Assembly: GCA_000335715.1 (NCBI GenBank)
Contig: AMYZ01000019.1
Span: forward strand, 1 to 64,000
Direction of reading: 5' to 3'
DNA: 64,000 nucleotides
Origin: a beta proteobacterium L13
GTDB taxonomy: Bacteria > Pseudomonadota > Gammaproteobacteria > Burkholderiales > Chromobacteriaceae
The position numbers and the translations under genes are program-made. Position 1 is the stretch's first letter. Every line of letters begins with the position of its first letter. Shown in pieces: positions 1-10,388 of this stretch. Under the pieces are notes generated by a model, which was not told the DNA's origin, made no database searches, and worked only from the letters and a program-made list of their open reading frames with translations.

Positions 1-17
1 GCTTTTTCTTCTATTAC

Positions 18-42
18 ACGGCTACCCTCGGGTAGCCGTTTT
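18..42 (+). terminator. Rho-independent terminator of an upstream gene outside the window
   Basis: A 10-bp GC-rich stem (ACGGCTACCC with GGGTAGCCGT) and a 2-nt loop are followed by TTTT on the plus strand. It probably ends a rightward transcript entering from before base 1 and faces the end of mdlB. Confidence 0.6.
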
Positions 43-84
43 GCATGCCGGTGGCCATGCGGCCAACCTTTACCCGCGGCAGGT

Positions 85-1836
85 CTAGCCCTCCTCCACG
101 ACACTCTCCAGCTGCTGTAGCAGGTACAGGCGCTGGTAGATGCCGCTCTCTATCGCCATCAACGCATCGTGGCTCCCCTGCTCGGCAATGGCACCGTGGT
201 TCAGCACCACAATCTGATCCGCGTCGCGAATGGTAGACAGGCGGTGGGCAATGGAAATCAGCGTGACCTTGCCATGCAGGCGCGCCAGCGCCTGCTGCAC
301 CAGCTGTTCGGTTTCGCTATCGATATGCGATGTTGCCTCGTCCAGCAACAAGATGCGTGGCTGGCCCGCCAAAGCACGAGCAATGGCAATCAGCTGCTTT
401 TGCCCTACCGATAGCCGGGTGCCACCTTCGCCCATATCGGTGTCGTAGCCGTGCTCCAGCGCCACGATCAGCTCATGCACGCCGGCCGCCTGTGCCGCCG
501 CCTCGATCGCCGCCTGGCTCAGGCCACGCCCCATGTCGATGTTGTCGCGTGCACTGGCCGCCAGCAGGAAGGGGTCCTGCGGCACCAGCCCCACGCCGGC
601 ACGGAAAGCCAGGTCGCTAATCGTGGCCAGCGGCCGGCCATCGATGCAGACATCGCCCGCCTGCGGTGCATAAAAGCGCAACAAGAGCGACAACAGCGTG
701 GACTTGCCGCTGCCGGTGTGGCCAACAATGCCGTAAAACGCCCCGGCGGGGATGTGCAGGGACACATCGTGCAGCACCGGGTGGGCAGCATCGTAACCAA
801 AGCGCACGCTACGGAAACTCACCTCGCCGGCCGTAATGCTGCTGCCCTCGCCTCCGGCTGCGGCCAACCCTTCGCGCAGCAAACCATTCACGCGCGACGC
901 CGCCACCACCGCCTGCTGCAGCTGGGAAAACTGCATGGTGATCTGGATCAGCGGCTCCACCACGCGCGCGATGTAGCTGACAAAGGCGTACAGCACACCT
1001 ACCTCCAGCCCGCTCACGCGATGGCTGCCAAATACCCAGATCACCGTGGCCAGCAGCAGCACGTTCAGCAAATCCAGTGCCGGGCGCAGCAGCCAGGCAT
1101 TGGCACGCAGCTCGGCCATGCGCGCCTGGTACAGGCCGGCGTTGGTGGCTGCAAAGCGGTCGGCAAAACGCTGCTCTGCCCCGCTCGCCTGCAACACGCT
1201 CATGCCGGCAATGGATTCGGCCACCTGGGCGTTGATATCGCTGCGCAGCTGGCGTGCTTTCGTCACCGATGGCGCGCTCCAGCGCTGGTACAACCACACG
1301 ATCAGAAACACCGCCGGCAGCAGCAGCATCACCACCAGCGCCAGGCGCCAGTTCAGCCACGCCATGGCGGCCAACGCGCCGCACACCACGATCACGCTGT
1401 CCAGCATCACGAACAGCACCTGCACGTACAGCTGCTTTACCGCCTCGGTGTCGTTGGTAACGCGGCTGACCAGCTGGCCGGTAATGGCCTTGTCGAAAAA
1501 CGCCATCGGCAGCGCCAGCACGTGGCCGTACACCTCCTCGCGCAGGCGGCGTACCGAACGCATGGCCACACCCGCCAGGCGCAGCAGCTGCAGGTAACGC
1601 AGCAAGGTCGCTACCAGGCCGCTGAGCAAAATACCACCCAGCAGCAGGGCCACATCCAGCGCCACCCAGTGCCGTGGCAGCAGATAGTTATCGATAAAGT
1701 ATTTGCCCAGCAGCGGCCCGCACGCCTCGAGCAAGGCGGCCAGCAGCAGACAGAAAAAGCCCAGCCACACATGGTGGCGTTCGGGCGCGGCGGCATGGCG
1801 CAATAGCGCCATGGCTTGTTGTCGCTCAGCACTCAT
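85..1836 (-). CDS. mdlB: ABC exporter half-transporter, MdlB/SmdB-like
   Basis: This is one half of a heterodimeric type I ABC exporter, probably for drugs or lipids, in the inner membrane. An N-terminal six-helix domain (about residues 20-310) precedes a nucleotide-binding domain with Walker A GHTGSGKST (about residue 375), the degenerate signature LSVGQKQ typical of MdlB, and Walker B ILLLDEATSHID. The frame opens at 1887, but the ATG at 1836 is preferred. It gives 583 aa, the family length, and overlaps the end of mdlA by 11 nt (ATGAGTGCTGA), implying translational coupling. The family is clear; the substrate is unknown. Confidence 0.88.
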   Translation of the reverse strand: MSAERQQAMALLRHAAAPERHHVWLGFFCLLLAALLEACGPLLGKYFIDNYLLPRHWVALDVALLLGGILLSGLVATLLRYLQLLRLAGVAMRSVRRLREEVYGHVLALPMAFFDKAITGQLVSRVTNDTEAVKQLYVQVLFVMLDSVIVVCGALAAMAWLNWRLALVVMLLLPAVFLIVWLYQRWSAPSVTKARQLRSDINAQVAESIAGMSVLQASGAEQRFADRFAATNAGLYQARMAELRANAWLLRPALDLLNVLLLATVIWVFGSHRVSGLEVGVLYAFVSYIARVVEPLIQITMQFSQLQQAVVAASRVNGLLREGLAAAGGEGSSITAGEVSFRSVRFGYDAAHPVLHDVSLHIPAGAFYGIVGHTGSGKSTLLSLLLRFYAPQAGDVCIDGRPLATISDLAFRAGVGLVPQDPFLLAASARDNIDMGRGLSQAAIEAAAQAAGVHELIVALEHGYDTDMGEGGTRLSVGQKQLIAIARALAGQPRILLLDEATSHIDSETEQLVQQALARLHGKVTLISIAHRLSTIRDADQIVVLNHGAIAEQGSHDALMAIESGIYQRLYLLQQLESVVEEG

Positions 1837-3568
1837 CCAGGCTGGCCTCCAGTTGCTGATAGCGCCATTGGCTGGCATACCAGCCATCCAGGGCTAAAAG
1901 ATCGTTATGTTGCCCGCGCTCGCTAACGCGCCCGTGCTTCAGCACCAGGATCTCGTCGGCATCCACTACCGCCGACAGCCGGTGGCTCACGATCAGCAGC
2001 GTACGCCCCTGCCGCGCTGCGCGCAGGTGTTGCAGGATGGCGGTTTCGGTCTGCGTATCCACCGCCGACAGTGCGTCGTCCAGTATCAGCAGCGGGGCAT
2101 CGGACAACAGCGCGCGGGCGATGGCTACCCGCTGGCGCTGGCCGCCAGACAAGCTCACCCCCTTCTCGCCTACCGGCGTATCGTAGCCTTGCGGCAGGCG
2201 CAGGATGTCGTCGTGCACGGCGGCCAGCTGCGCCACGCGCTCGATATCGGCGCGGCTGGCATCGGGCTTCACCAGCGCGATATTGTCGGCCACGCTGGCC
2301 GAGAACAGGAACGCCTCCTGCGGCACCCAGCTGATGGCACGGCGCAGCGCGTTAAGGGTGTAATCGTCCAGCGCCTGGCCCTGCCACAGAATGCGGCCAA
2401 CCTTGGGGTGGTACTGGCGCAGCAGCAGCTTCAGCAGCGTGGATTTGCCGCTGCCGGTAGGCCCGACCAGCGCCAGCACACCGCCGGCAGGCAGCTGCAG
2501 GCTCACCCCCGCCAGTGCGGCTTGCGCTTGCTGCGGGTAGCTAAAACCCACCTCGTCCAGCTGCAGGGTGCCGCCGGGGACGGTGCCCTGGCTGCCATGG
2601 TCGTCTACGGTAAGCGGCGCCGACAGGATGGGGTCCAGCCGCGCCCAGGCCGCCTTGCCGCGTTCCAGCAGCGCCAGCACCCAGCCGGCAGCAAACATCG
2701 GCCAGATCAGCTGGCCCAGATACATGGAAAAACTGGTGAGCTGGCCAATGCTCAGGCTGCCGTGCCATACCAGATAGCCCCCCAGCGACAGCGTCAGCAC
2801 GCTGGCGGCGGTCAGCGTCATGCCCACCGTGGGTTCGAAAGCCGCCTCCCAGCGCTGGGCGGTCAGGCTGGCCTCGGCGGCGTTGGCCGCCAGCTGCGCC
2901 ATGGTGCGGCGGTTACGCGCCTCCAGCCCCAGTGCGCGCAGGGTGCGCACGCCGCTAAGGGTTTCCTGTACGTGGTCGTTCAGCGCCGAAAAGCGCTGTA
3001 GCGAATCGGTAGAGGCCTGGTGCACGTGGCGTGAAATGCGCCAGAAACCAAACGCCATCAGCGGGAAAGGCAGCAGCGCCACCGCCGCCAGCCGCCAGTC
3101 CACGCCCAGCGTCATCATGCCCAGTACCAGGGTGAGCGTGAGCGCACCGTCAAAACCGGCCAGCATGGCCTCGCCGGCGGCCATCTCCACCGCGTCGATA
3201 TCGTTGGTGGCACGCGCCATCAGGTCGCCGGTACGCTGGTGCTGGTAAAAGCCCGGCCCCTGTGCGGCCAGCTTGCGGTACAGCGCCACACGCAGATCCA
3301 CGCCCAGCTGGTAGCTGGCGGCAAACAGCTGCAAACGCCAACCTACGCGCAAAAAGTAAATCGCCACGCCCATGGCCAGCAAGCCGGCCAGCTGCCAATA
3401 GAGCGCGCTACCGCCCAGGCTACCGGCTACCAGGCCATCGATAATGCGGCCAACCTGGCGCGGGATGCTCACCGTTAGCACCGCCACGCAGGCCAGCATG
3501 GCAGCGGCCGCCAGATAGCGTGCCCAATGCTGGCGGATAAACTGTTTCAGAAAGCCAAACAGGCTCAT
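1826..3568 (-). CDS. mdlA: ABC exporter half-transporter, MdlA/SmdA-like
   Basis: This 580-aa protein is the partner of the following mdlB and probably forms the heterodimeric exporter with it. It has about six membrane helices, then a nucleotide-binding domain with Walker A GPTGSGKST, the canonical signature LSGGQRQ and Walker B LLILDDALSAVD. Only one of the two half-transporters has the canonical signature, as expected for a pair with one degenerate ATP site. The gene is first of the two on the minus strand and is separated from the RND operon by a terminator. The substrate cannot be told from sequence. Confidence 0.88.
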   Translation of the reverse strand: MSLFGFLKQFIRQHWARYLAAAAMLACVAVLTVSIPRQVGRIIDGLVAGSLGGSALYWQLAGLLAMGVAIYFLRVGWRLQLFAASYQLGVDLRVALYRKLAAQGPGFYQHQRTGDLMARATNDIDAVEMAAGEAMLAGFDGALTLTLVLGMMTLGVDWRLAAVALLPFPLMAFGFWRISRHVHQASTDSLQRFSALNDHVQETLSGVRTLRALGLEARNRRTMAQLAANAAEASLTAQRWEAAFEPTVGMTLTAASVLTLSLGGYLVWHGSLSIGQLTSFSMYLGQLIWPMFAAGWVLALLERGKAAWARLDPILSAPLTVDDHGSQGTVPGGTLQLDEVGFSYPQQAQAALAGVSLQLPAGGVLALVGPTGSGKSTLLKLLLRQYHPKVGRILWQGQALDDYTLNALRRAISWVPQEAFLFSASVADNIALVKPDASRADIERVAQLAAVHDDILRLPQGYDTPVGEKGVSLSGGQRQRVAIARALLSDAPLLILDDALSAVDTQTETAILQHLRAARQGRTLLIVSHRLSAVVDADEILVLKHGRVSERGQHNDLLALDGWYASQWRYQQLEASLDEC

Positions 3569-3634
3569 GCCTTCCTCCTGGGCGCGGCCACAAACAGCAG
3601 CCTGCCCGTGGCTGGGTAAACAGGGAGTGTGCAG

Positions 3635-3669
3635 AAAAAACGCCCGCCAGGCACCTGACCTGACGGGCG
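3635..3669 (-). terminator. Terminator of the RND efflux operon
   Basis: Read on the minus strand, the stem CGCCCGTCAGG / CCTGGCGGGCG is followed by TTTTTT. It lies just past the stop of the outer-membrane factor gene and before mdlA. Confidence 0.8.
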
Positions 3670-3691
3670 GTAACAGCAGGCAGAACGCGGC

Positions 3692-5074
3692 TTAGCCGGG
3701 CTGCCAGCCACCACCCAGTGCGCTATACAGGTTCACCACGGCACGCAGGCGGGCCAGGCGCGCATCGGACTGGGCTTGCTCCAGCTGGAACACGCTGCGC
3801 TCGGCATCCAGTACTTCCAGATAGCTGCTATAGCCCGCGTCGTAACGCAGGCGCGCCAGGCGCAGTGCTTCGCGCATGGCGGCCAGCTGCTGGCTCTGGG
3901 CGGTTTCGGTTTCACGCGAGGTGCCCACCGCAGACAGCGCATCCAGCGTATCGGCAAACGCTGCCTGCACGGCCTTTTCGTAAGCGGCCAGCGCCTGTTT
4001 CTGGCGGGCGTTGGCTGCGTCTACCCCGGCGGCAATCTGACCATTATTGAAAATGGGCGCCGCCAGGTTGGCCGCAAAGTTCCAGGTTTGTGCCGGGCCG
4101 GTAAACAGCTTGGACAGCTCCAGGCTGGCACTGCCCAGGCCAGCCGACAGGCCGATGCTGGGGAAGTAAGCCGCGCGCGCTACGCCGATACGGGCGTTGG
4201 CAGCCACCAGCTGCGCTTCTGCCGCAGCGATATCCGGGCGGCGCAGCAGCAGGTCGGATGGCAAACCGGACGGCACGTCCAGCGGCACCGTCAAGCCATC
4301 CAGCGCCTTGCCGCGCGCCACCGGCTGTACCAGCTCACGCGGGTTCACCCCGGTGAGTACCGCCAGCGCGTGCTCGGTTTGCCGCACCGCCTGTTGCAGG
4401 CGCGGTACCGCAGCACGGGCAGAGGCAGCCTCGGCCTCAGCCTGTTTCAGCTCCAGCTCGGAGGTCATGCCGCCGTTAAAGCGCTTCTTGCGCAGCGCCA
4501 GGCTTTCCTCGCGGCCGCGGAGCGTGGCTTGTACGGCGGCCAGCTGCGCGTCGTAGCTCAGCAGCTGGAAGTAGGTGGCGGCCACCTGGGCGCTCAGCGA
4601 CTGGCGCGCGCCGTCCAGCAGGCGCTGGCTTTGCGCCAGGTCGGCGTTGGCGGCTTCACGCTTGCGCGCTTCCTTACCCCACAGGTCGAACTCCCAGCTG
4701 GCAGACAGGCCACCGTTGTAGCTTTCGCCAATGGCACCGGCACCACTGCTGTAGCGCGAGGTCTGCGCGCGGGCACCGCCCAGGCTGGCATTGACCTGCG
4801 GCAGCTGGCTGGCACGGGCAGCGCCGGCCGCCGCTGCGGCCTCTTCCACGCGCGCGGCCGTTTGCTGCAGGTCGCGGTTGTATTGCTGGGCATCGGCAAT
4901 CAGGCGGTTCAGCGTGGCATCGCCAAACTGGCGCCACCAGTGCGCGTCTACCTGCGCCTGCTGGCTACCCTGCGGCAGTGGCAGGCTGGGGCGCTGGTAA
5001 TCCGGGCCGACTGCGGCGCAAGCCGACAACGCGGCAGCAACCAGCAGCGGCATCAGGGCTTGCTTAAACTTCAT
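3692..5074 (-). CDS. RND efflux outer-membrane channel lipoprotein (OprM/NodT family)
   Basis: This is the outer-membrane factor of a tripartite drug efflux pump; it forms the TolC-like exit duct. At 460 aa it has the usual length. A lipoprotein signal ends in LSAC (Cys 19), and two OEP repeats follow. The start overlaps the end of the pump gene by 11 nt (ATGAAGTTTAA), so it is the last gene of the adaptor-pump-channel operon. OprM, CmeC or AdeK-type names would all fit and the exact orthologue is not decided here. Confidence 0.92.
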   Translation of the reverse strand: MKFKQALMPLLVAAALSACAAVGPDYQRPSLPLPQGSQQAQVDAHWWRQFGDATLNRLIADAQQYNRDLQQTAARVEEAAAAAGAARASQLPQVNASLGGARAQTSRYSSGAGAIGESYNGGLSASWEFDLWGKEARKREAANADLAQSQRLLDGARQSLSAQVAATYFQLLSYDAQLAAVQATLRGREESLALRKKRFNGGMTSELELKQAEAEAASARAAVPRLQQAVRQTEHALAVLTGVNPRELVQPVARGKALDGLTVPLDVPSGLPSDLLLRRPDIAAAEAQLVAANARIGVARAAYFPSIGLSAGLGSASLELSKLFTGPAQTWNFAANLAAPIFNNGQIAAGVDAANARQKQALAAYEKAVQAAFADTLDALSAVGTSRETETAQSQQLAAMREALRLARLRYDAGYSSYLEVLDAERSVFQLEQAQSDARLARLRAVVNLYSALGGGWQPG

Positions 5075-8000
5075 GTTTTTCTCCTTGTTTGGCGGCCTTG
5101 CCCTGCGACAGCTGCATGATCAGCTTGAAGAACAGCGGGATGAACAGCGCCGCAATAAAGGTTGCGGCCAACATGCCGCCAATCACGCCGGTACCGATGG
5201 CGTGGCGGCTGGCCGAGCCGGCACCGCTGGAAATGGCCAGCGGTACGCAGCCCAGAATAAAGGCCAGCGAGGTCATCACGATGGGGCGGAAGCGCAGCTT
5301 GGCCGCATCGATGGCGGCGTCGGCCAGGCTCATGCCCTCGTCCATCTTGATCACGGCAAACTCCACAATCAGGATGGCGTTCTTGGCCGCCAAGCCAATC
5401 AGCGTCACCAGCGCTACCTGGAAGTACACATCGTTAGCCAGGCCACGCAGCCAGGTGGCCAGCAGCGCGCCAAACACGGCAAACGGCACCGCGGTGAGCA
5501 CGGCGAACGGCAGCGTCCAGCGTTCGTACTGCGCCGACAAAATCAGGAACACCATCAGCAGCGCCACCACAAACACCATGGCCGACGAACCGCTGGTGGA
5601 TTTTTCCTGGAAGGCCGAGCCGGTCCACGCCAGGGTGTAGCCGTCCGGCAGCACTTCGCGGGCCAGCTGTTCCATGGCCACCAGCGACTCGCCCGAGCTG
5701 TAGCCCGGTGCCGGGCCACCCACGAACTTGGCCGCCGGGAAGGCGTTGTAACGGTCTACCACCTCGGGGCCGGTGCTCTGCTCGATTTTCACCAGGCTGG
5801 TCAGCGGGATCATCTGGCCGTTCTGGCCGCGTACAAACACGTTACGCAGGTCTTCCACGCTATCGCGGAAGTCGGCTTCGGACTGCAGCTGCACGGTAAA
5901 GATGCGGCCGAACTTGCTGAAGTCGTTCACGTACAGCGAGCCAAAGGTACTGCTCATGGCGTCGAATACGTCCCCTACCGCCACGCCCAGCGATTTGGCC
6001 TTGTCGCGGTCCAGCTGTACGTTCAGCTGTGGCACGTTGGCCGAGAAGGTGGTTTGCACGCCAGCCAGCTCGGGGCGTTTGGCCGCTGCCATCATCAGCT
6101 TCTGCGCCTGCTGTGCCAGCTCGGCGCTGGTAGCGCCGTTACGGCTTTGCAGATAGGCCTCGAAACCACCGGTAGACGACATGCCGGAAATCGGCGGCGG
6201 GTTAAATGCCAGTACCAGGCCTTCCGGTACCATCATGCCTTTCTGGAACACGTCGCCGACCACTGCCTGTGCCGACAGGTTGGGCGCTTTGCGCTCGTCC
6301 CACGGTTTCAGGGTGATGAAGGTCACGCCGGTGTTGCTGCGGTTGGTACCGGACAGGATGTCGAAGCCGGCAAAGCTCATGACGTCTTTTACCGCCGGGT
6401 TGGCCGCAATCTGCTTGTCGAAGCGGTTCATCACGTCCTGGGTGCGGTTGATGGCCGCGCCGTCGGGCAGGATGGTGGCCGCAATGATGTAGCCCTGGTC
6501 TTCCTCGGGGGCCAGCGACGACGGAATCAGCTTGAACAGCCATACCGACGCGCCAATCAGCACACCGAACATCACCAGCGCCAGCAGGCTGCGGCGGATC
6601 AGGAACGATACGCCGTTGCCGTAGCTGGTGGTCATGCGGTCGAAGAAGCGGTTGAAGCCGTCAAAGAAGCGGTTGCTGTGCTGGTGCTCGGGCTTGAGCA
6701 TCAGCGCGCACAGCGCCGGGGTCAGCGTGAGCGCCACAATGCCGGAGATGGTGACCGAGATGGCAATGGTGATGGCGAACTGCTTGTACATCTGGCCGGC
6801 AATACCGCCCAGGAAAGCCACCGGGATAAACACCGAGCACAGTACCAGCACGATGGCGACCACCGGGCCGCTCACTTCCTTCATCGCCTGCAAGGTGGCC
6901 TCGTACGGCGGCTTGCCCTCTTGCGACATGATGCGCTCGACGTTTTCCAGCACCACGATGGCGTCATCCACCACGATACCGATGGCCAGCACCATGCCGA
7001 ACAACGTCAGCGTGTTGATGGAGTAGCCAAAGATATACATGCCGGCAAAGGTGCCCACAATGGACACCGGCACCGCCAGGCCCGGGATCAGCGTAGCGCG
7101 CCAGTTCTGCAGGAACAGGTACACCACGGCAAACACCAGCACCATGGCTTCGGCCAGCGTGGTAATCACCTCGTCGATCGACACTTCCACAAAGCGGGTG
7201 GTGTCATACGGGATGGCGTAGGACAGGCCCTGCGGGAAGCGTGCGGCCAACTCGTCCATACGCTGCTGTACCGCCTTGGCGGTGTCCAGCTGGTTGGCAC
7301 CCGGTGCCAGGTTGATACCGATAGGGATGGTGGGGCGGCCATTGTGCAGGCCGGAGAAGTCATACGACAGCGCCCCCAGCTCTACCCGTGCCACGTCTTT
7401 CAGGCGTACCTGCTGCCCGCCACTGCCGCTACGCACGATGATGTTCTCGAACTCGGACACCTCGCTGAAACGGCCCTGGGTGGTAATGGTGTAGGTAAAG
7501 TCAGGCTGGGTGCCCGCAGTCGGGGTGCCCCCCACCTTGCCGGCGGCAAACTGCGCGTTCTGCTCGCGAATGGCGCGTGCCACATCACCCGGCGTGAGGT
7601 TCAGCTGCGACAGGCGGTCCGGGCGCAGCCAGATACGCATGGCGTAGTCCTGGCCGGCAAAGTTGGTCACCTGGCCCACGCCCGGAATACGCTTGAGCTC
7701 GTCCACCACGTTCAGCAGCGCGTAGTTGCTCATGAACAGGGTGTCGAAGCGTTTGTCCGGCGAATACAGCGAGATCACCTGCAGGAAGGTAGCGGCCTGC
7801 TTGCGTACGTTCACGCCCTGGCGGCGTACTTCTTCCGGCAGCGACGACAGCGCTGACTGCACGCGGTTATTTACGTTGATGGTGGCCTGGTCGGGGTTGG
7901 TACCGATCTTGAAGGTCACCGTTACCGTGAGGCGGCCGTTACTGGAGCTGGTGGACTGCAGGTACAGCATGTCGTCCACACCGTTAATGGCCTGCTCCAG

Positions 8001-8195
8001 CGGCGACGCTACCGTATCGGCCACGACCTCGGCAGAGGCACCCGGGTAGTTGGCCGTTACCGCCACCGAGGGCGGCACGATCTGCGGGTATTGCTCCACC
8101 GGCAGCGCCCGCATGCCAAAGAAACCGGCCAGCAGGATGACGATGGAGATCACGCTGGCAAAAATCGGCCGGCGTACGAAAAAGGCTGAAAACAT
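5064..8195 (-). CDS. acrB: RND multidrug efflux inner-membrane pump (HAE1, AcrB/MexB-like)
   Basis: This is the proton-driven inner-membrane trimer of the tripartite pump. Its 1043 aa match the HAE1 family. The N-terminus FFVRRPIFA is typical, the paired proton-relay Asp residues are visible in [14 protein letters not shown] (helix 4), and the relay Lys is in [14 protein letters not shown] (helix 10). It lies between the adaptor gene (17-nt gap) and the channel gene (11-nt overlap). Typical substrates are amphiphilic drugs, dyes and bile salts; the specificity here is inferred from the family. The acrB symbol denotes the family and not proven orthology. Confidence 0.93.
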   Translation of the reverse strand: MFSAFFVRRPIFASVISIVILLAGFFGMRALPVEQYPQIVPPSVAVTANYPGASAEVVADTVASPLEQAINGVDDMLYLQSTSSSNGRLTVTVTFKIGTNPDQATINVNNRVQSALSSLPEEVRRQGVNVRKQAATFLQVISLYSPDKRFDTLFMSNYALLNVVDELKRIPGVGQVTNFAGQDYAMRIWLRPDRLSQLNLTPGDVARAIREQNAQFAAGKVGGTPTAGTQPDFTYTITTQGRFSEVSEFENIIVRSGSGGQQVRLKDVARVELGALSYDFSGLHNGRPTIPIGINLAPGANQLDTAKAVQQRMDELAARFPQGLSYAIPYDTTRFVEVSIDEVITTLAEAMVLVFAVVYLFLQNWRATLIPGLAVPVSIVGTFAGMYIFGYSINTLTLFGMVLAIGIVVDDAIVVLENVERIMSQEGKPPYEATLQAMKEVSGPVVAIVLVLCSVFIPVAFLGGIAGQMYKQFAITIAISVTISGIVALTLTPALCALMLKPEHQHSNRFFDGFNRFFDRMTTSYGNGVSFLIRRSLLALVMFGVLIGASVWLFKLIPSSLAPEEDQGYIIAATILPDGAAINRTQDVMNRFDKQIAANPAVKDVMSFAGFDILSGTNRSNTGVTFITLKPWDERKAPNLSAQAVVGDVFQKGMMVPEGLVLAFNPPPISGMSSTGGFEAYLQSRNGATSAELAQQAQKLMMAAAKRPELAGVQTTFSANVPQLNVQLDRDKAKSLGVAVGDVFDAMSSTFGSLYVNDFSKFGRIFTVQLQSEADFRDSVEDLRNVFVRGQNGQMIPLTSLVKIEQSTGPEVVDRYNAFPAAKFVGGPAPGYSSGESLVAMEQLAREVLPDGYTLAWTGSAFQEKSTSGSSAMVFVVALLMVFLILSAQYERWTLPFAVLTAVPFAVFGALLATWLRGLANDVYFQVALVTLIGLAAKNAILIVEFAVIKMDEGMSLADAAIDAAKLRFRPIVMTSLAFILGCVPLAISSGAGSASRHAIGTGVIGGMLAATFIAALFIPLFFKLIMQLSQGKAAKQGEKHEV

Positions 8196-8212
8196 GGTGT
8201 GTTTCCCCTTGG

Positions 8213-9376
8213 TTAGCCGTTAGCCGGCGCAGAAGCAGGCTTGGCCGCTTGCGGCACCACCTTGGCACCCGGGCGCAGCTTGATCAGGTTATCCACGATC
8301 ACCTGCTCGCCCGCTTTCAGGCCGCCTTCCACGATAAAACCGGCTGGCGTGGCTTCACCCAGCTGCAGCGGGCGCGGCTGGGCGGTGTTGTCCTTGCCCA
8401 CCACCCACACCATTTTGCCCTGCTGGCTGGACAGCACGGCTTGCTGCGGTACCACCAGCGCGCCCAGACGGGTCGCGCCCTTCAGCTGTACGCGGACAAA
8501 CTGGCCGGGGCGCAGCTGGCCTTGCGGGTTGGCAAAGGTGGCGCGCGCGGCCGAGGTGCCGGTGGCAGGGTCGATCACGCGGTCGGCGTAGTCGATGACG
8601 CCATCGCGGCCATACTGCGCGCCGTCCGGCAGCTTCAGGCTGACGGTGTAGCGGTTACCCGCCGGCAGGCGCAGCTTGCCTTCTGCGGCCAACTTCTGTG
8701 CCTTGAGCACGTCGTTATCCGACAGCGAGAATTTCACGTAAATCGGGTCCAGCTGCGAGATACGCGTCAGCAGGCCACCCTCGCCCGGCTGCACCAGGCT
8801 GCCTTCGGAACGCACTTCGGCGCTGGTAACGCCGCCGATAGGCGCGGTCACACGGGTGTAATCCAGATTGATCTGCGCGCTTTTCAGCCCGGCGCGTGCC
8901 GCCGCTACCGAGGCTTTGGCACTGGCCAGCGCCGCTACGGCATCGTCACGGTCTTTCTGGCTGACGGCGTTTTCCTTGAACAGCGGAATCACGCGGTCGT
9001 GGTCTTGCTGGGCGCGAATCAGGCTGGCTTCCTGCAGCTTCAGCGCTGCCGCCGCCTGGTCTACCGCGGCCTGGTACGGCGCGGCATCGATCTGGAACAG
9101 CAGGTCACCGGCTTTCACGGTGCTGCCTTCGGTATAGGCACGGCTCTGCAAAATACCGGACACGCGGGCGCGCACTTCCACCTCGCGCGAGCCGCTGGTT
9201 TGCGCCACGTACTCGCTTACCAGCGGCACATCGGCCGCCTGCATGGTTTTGACCGATACCGGCATAGGGGGCATCTGGCCGCCATGGCCGCCCGCCTGGC
9301 CAGCAGGTTGGCCGCAAGCAGCCAGCAAGACAGCCAGAGGCAATAGTGCGGCGTGGTTCAGTTTGGTGGGTATCAC
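8213..9376 (-). CDS. acrA: RND efflux periplasmic adaptor lipoprotein (AcrA/MexA-like)
   Basis: This membrane fusion protein links the pump to the outer-membrane channel. At 387 aa it has a lipobox ending LLAAC (Cys 21), then a lipoyl-like domain, an alpha-hairpin rich in AAL and ASAKA heptads, and a beta-barrel. It is the first gene of the operon, divergent from the TetR-type repressor, and shares with it a control region carrying a clear inverted-repeat operator at 9601-9624. Derepression by ligands of the repressor is the expected control. Confidence 0.92.
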   Translation of the reverse strand: MIPTKLNHAALLPLAVLLAACGQPAGQAGGHGGQMPPMPVSVKTMQAADVPLVSEYVAQTSGSREVEVRARVSGILQSRAYTEGSTVKAGDLLFQIDAAPYQAAVDQAAAALKLQEASLIRAQQDHDRVIPLFKENAVSQKDRDDAVAALASAKASVAAARAGLKSAQINLDYTRVTAPIGGVTSAEVRSEGSLVQPGEGGLLTRISQLDPIYVKFSLSDNDVLKAQKLAAEGKLRLPAGNRYTVSLKLPDGAQYGRDGVIDYADRVIDPATGTSAARATFANPQGQLRPGQFVRVQLKGATRLGALVVPQQAVLSSQQGKMVWVVGKDNTAQPRPLQLGEATPAGFIVEGGLKAGEQVIVDNLIKLRPGAKVVPQAAKPASAPANG

Positions 9377-9694
9377 GGAACGCTCCTTGATAAGAGAAGG
9401 GTTTTGCCTGGCAACAATGCAGGCTTATTCAACGCAAATTAGCCGGGCGGGTGACGCGGCACCCTGCCTGGCGGTGTGTGATGGTTTTCAGTGTAGCCGC
9501 TGGCTGCACAATTCAAGTGACATGACAGCAGACAGTATCCGTACGTTTGCGGCAATGCAGCATACATTCGAGCAGCACATTGGCGATTTTGGTGCGATAA
9601 TACATACATTCACGTATGTATGTAAATAAACAGTACTGCAGACGCCGCTGTTTGTCGCTATCCTTACGCCCGCTTTGATACCCCTTTTATCGAT
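9377..9694. promoter_or_regulatory. Divergent control region between the RND operon and its repressor
   Basis: About 318 bases without a gene. The only clear structure is the AcrR-type operator at 9601-9624. The part nearest the adaptor gene has no recognisable hairpin or coding signal. Both promoters must lie here, but I cannot place the hexamers with confidence. Confidence 0.6.
9601..9624. promoter_or_regulatory. AcrR/TtgR-type operator
   Basis: A 24-bp site has outer arms TACATACAT and ATGTATGTA around a 6-nt centre. From recall, the outer arms are those of the 24-bp AcrR operator of Escherichia coli. It lies 71 nt before the repressor start and about 225 nt before the adaptor start, so it could repress both directions. 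Confidence 0.85.
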
Positions 9695-10342
9695 ATGGCC
9701 AGAAGAACACGCGAAGAAGCCGAACAAACCCGCCAGCTGCTACTGGATACCGCCGAAAAGGTATTCTGGGAGCAAGGCGTGGCAGCCACCTCGCTGACCG
9801 ACATTGCTGCGGCAGCGGGGCTGACGCGTGGTGCGATCTACTGGCACTTCGCCAACAAGCTGGACCTGTTCAATGCACTGTGCGACCGCATCGTACCGGC
9901 GCTGGAAATCATTGACGGCATCTTGCTGGATACACATTACAACCCGGCAGCACGGCTGTGGCGGCACGTGCACGCCATGTTCGACCTGCTGTATCACGAC
10001 CAGCGCATGCGCCGCATCTGTGCCATCCATCACATAGGTTGCGAGCAGGTCGGCGAAATGGCGCCGCTCCTGCTGGAACAGCTTAGCTGGACGCAGGAAA
10101 AAGAAGCCCAGCTTACCCGGGTACTGGAAGAGGCCGGGCAGCAAGGACTGTTGCGCCCGGGGATTGTTCCCGCCCTGGCGGCCATAGGGCTGCACTCGCT
10201 GTACGGCGGCCTGTGCCATAGCTGGATGATCGCCATTGATAACGACACCATTCATCGCCATCTATCCGCCATGTTAAGCCCTTATTTTGTCGGGGTTTTC
10301 CAGGACGATTGCTGGCTACAGGGCGCTGCACCCGCCGCCTGA
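9695..10342 (+). CDS. acrR: TetR-family repressor of RND efflux (AcrR/TtgR-like)
   Basis: This 215-aa repressor has an N-terminal TetR helix-turn-helix (about residues 10-57: motif AAAAGLTRGAIYWHF) very like AcrR and TtgR, and a ligand-binding C-terminal domain. It is divergent from acrAB and the channel gene, with an AcrR-type operator between them, so it most likely represses the pump until a drug binds. The start ATG at 9695 places MARRTREEAEQTRQ at the N-terminus, as in AcrR homologues. Confidence 0.9.
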   Translation: MARRTREEAEQTRQLLLDTAEKVFWEQGVAATSLTDIAAAAGLTRGAIYWHFANKLDLFNALCDRIVPALEIIDGILLDTHYNPAARLWRHVHAMFDLLYHDQRMRRICAIHHIGCEQVGEMAPLLLEQLSWTQEKEAQLTRVLEEAGQQGLLRPGIVPALAAIGLHSLYGGLCHSWMIAIDNDTIHRHLSAMLSPYFVGVFQDDCWLQGAAPAA

Positions 10343-10388
10343 TTGGCGTATACTCCGCGCTTTCCCGCAGACAACACCGCATTTGGCC

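Noticed and set aside
451-1806. Long plus-strand open frame of 451 codons opposite mdlB
   Set aside because: It is the antisense shadow of the ABC exporter gene: His/Gln-rich, with no recognisable domain and no ribosome site. The same holds for the 927-codon frame opposite the RND pump.
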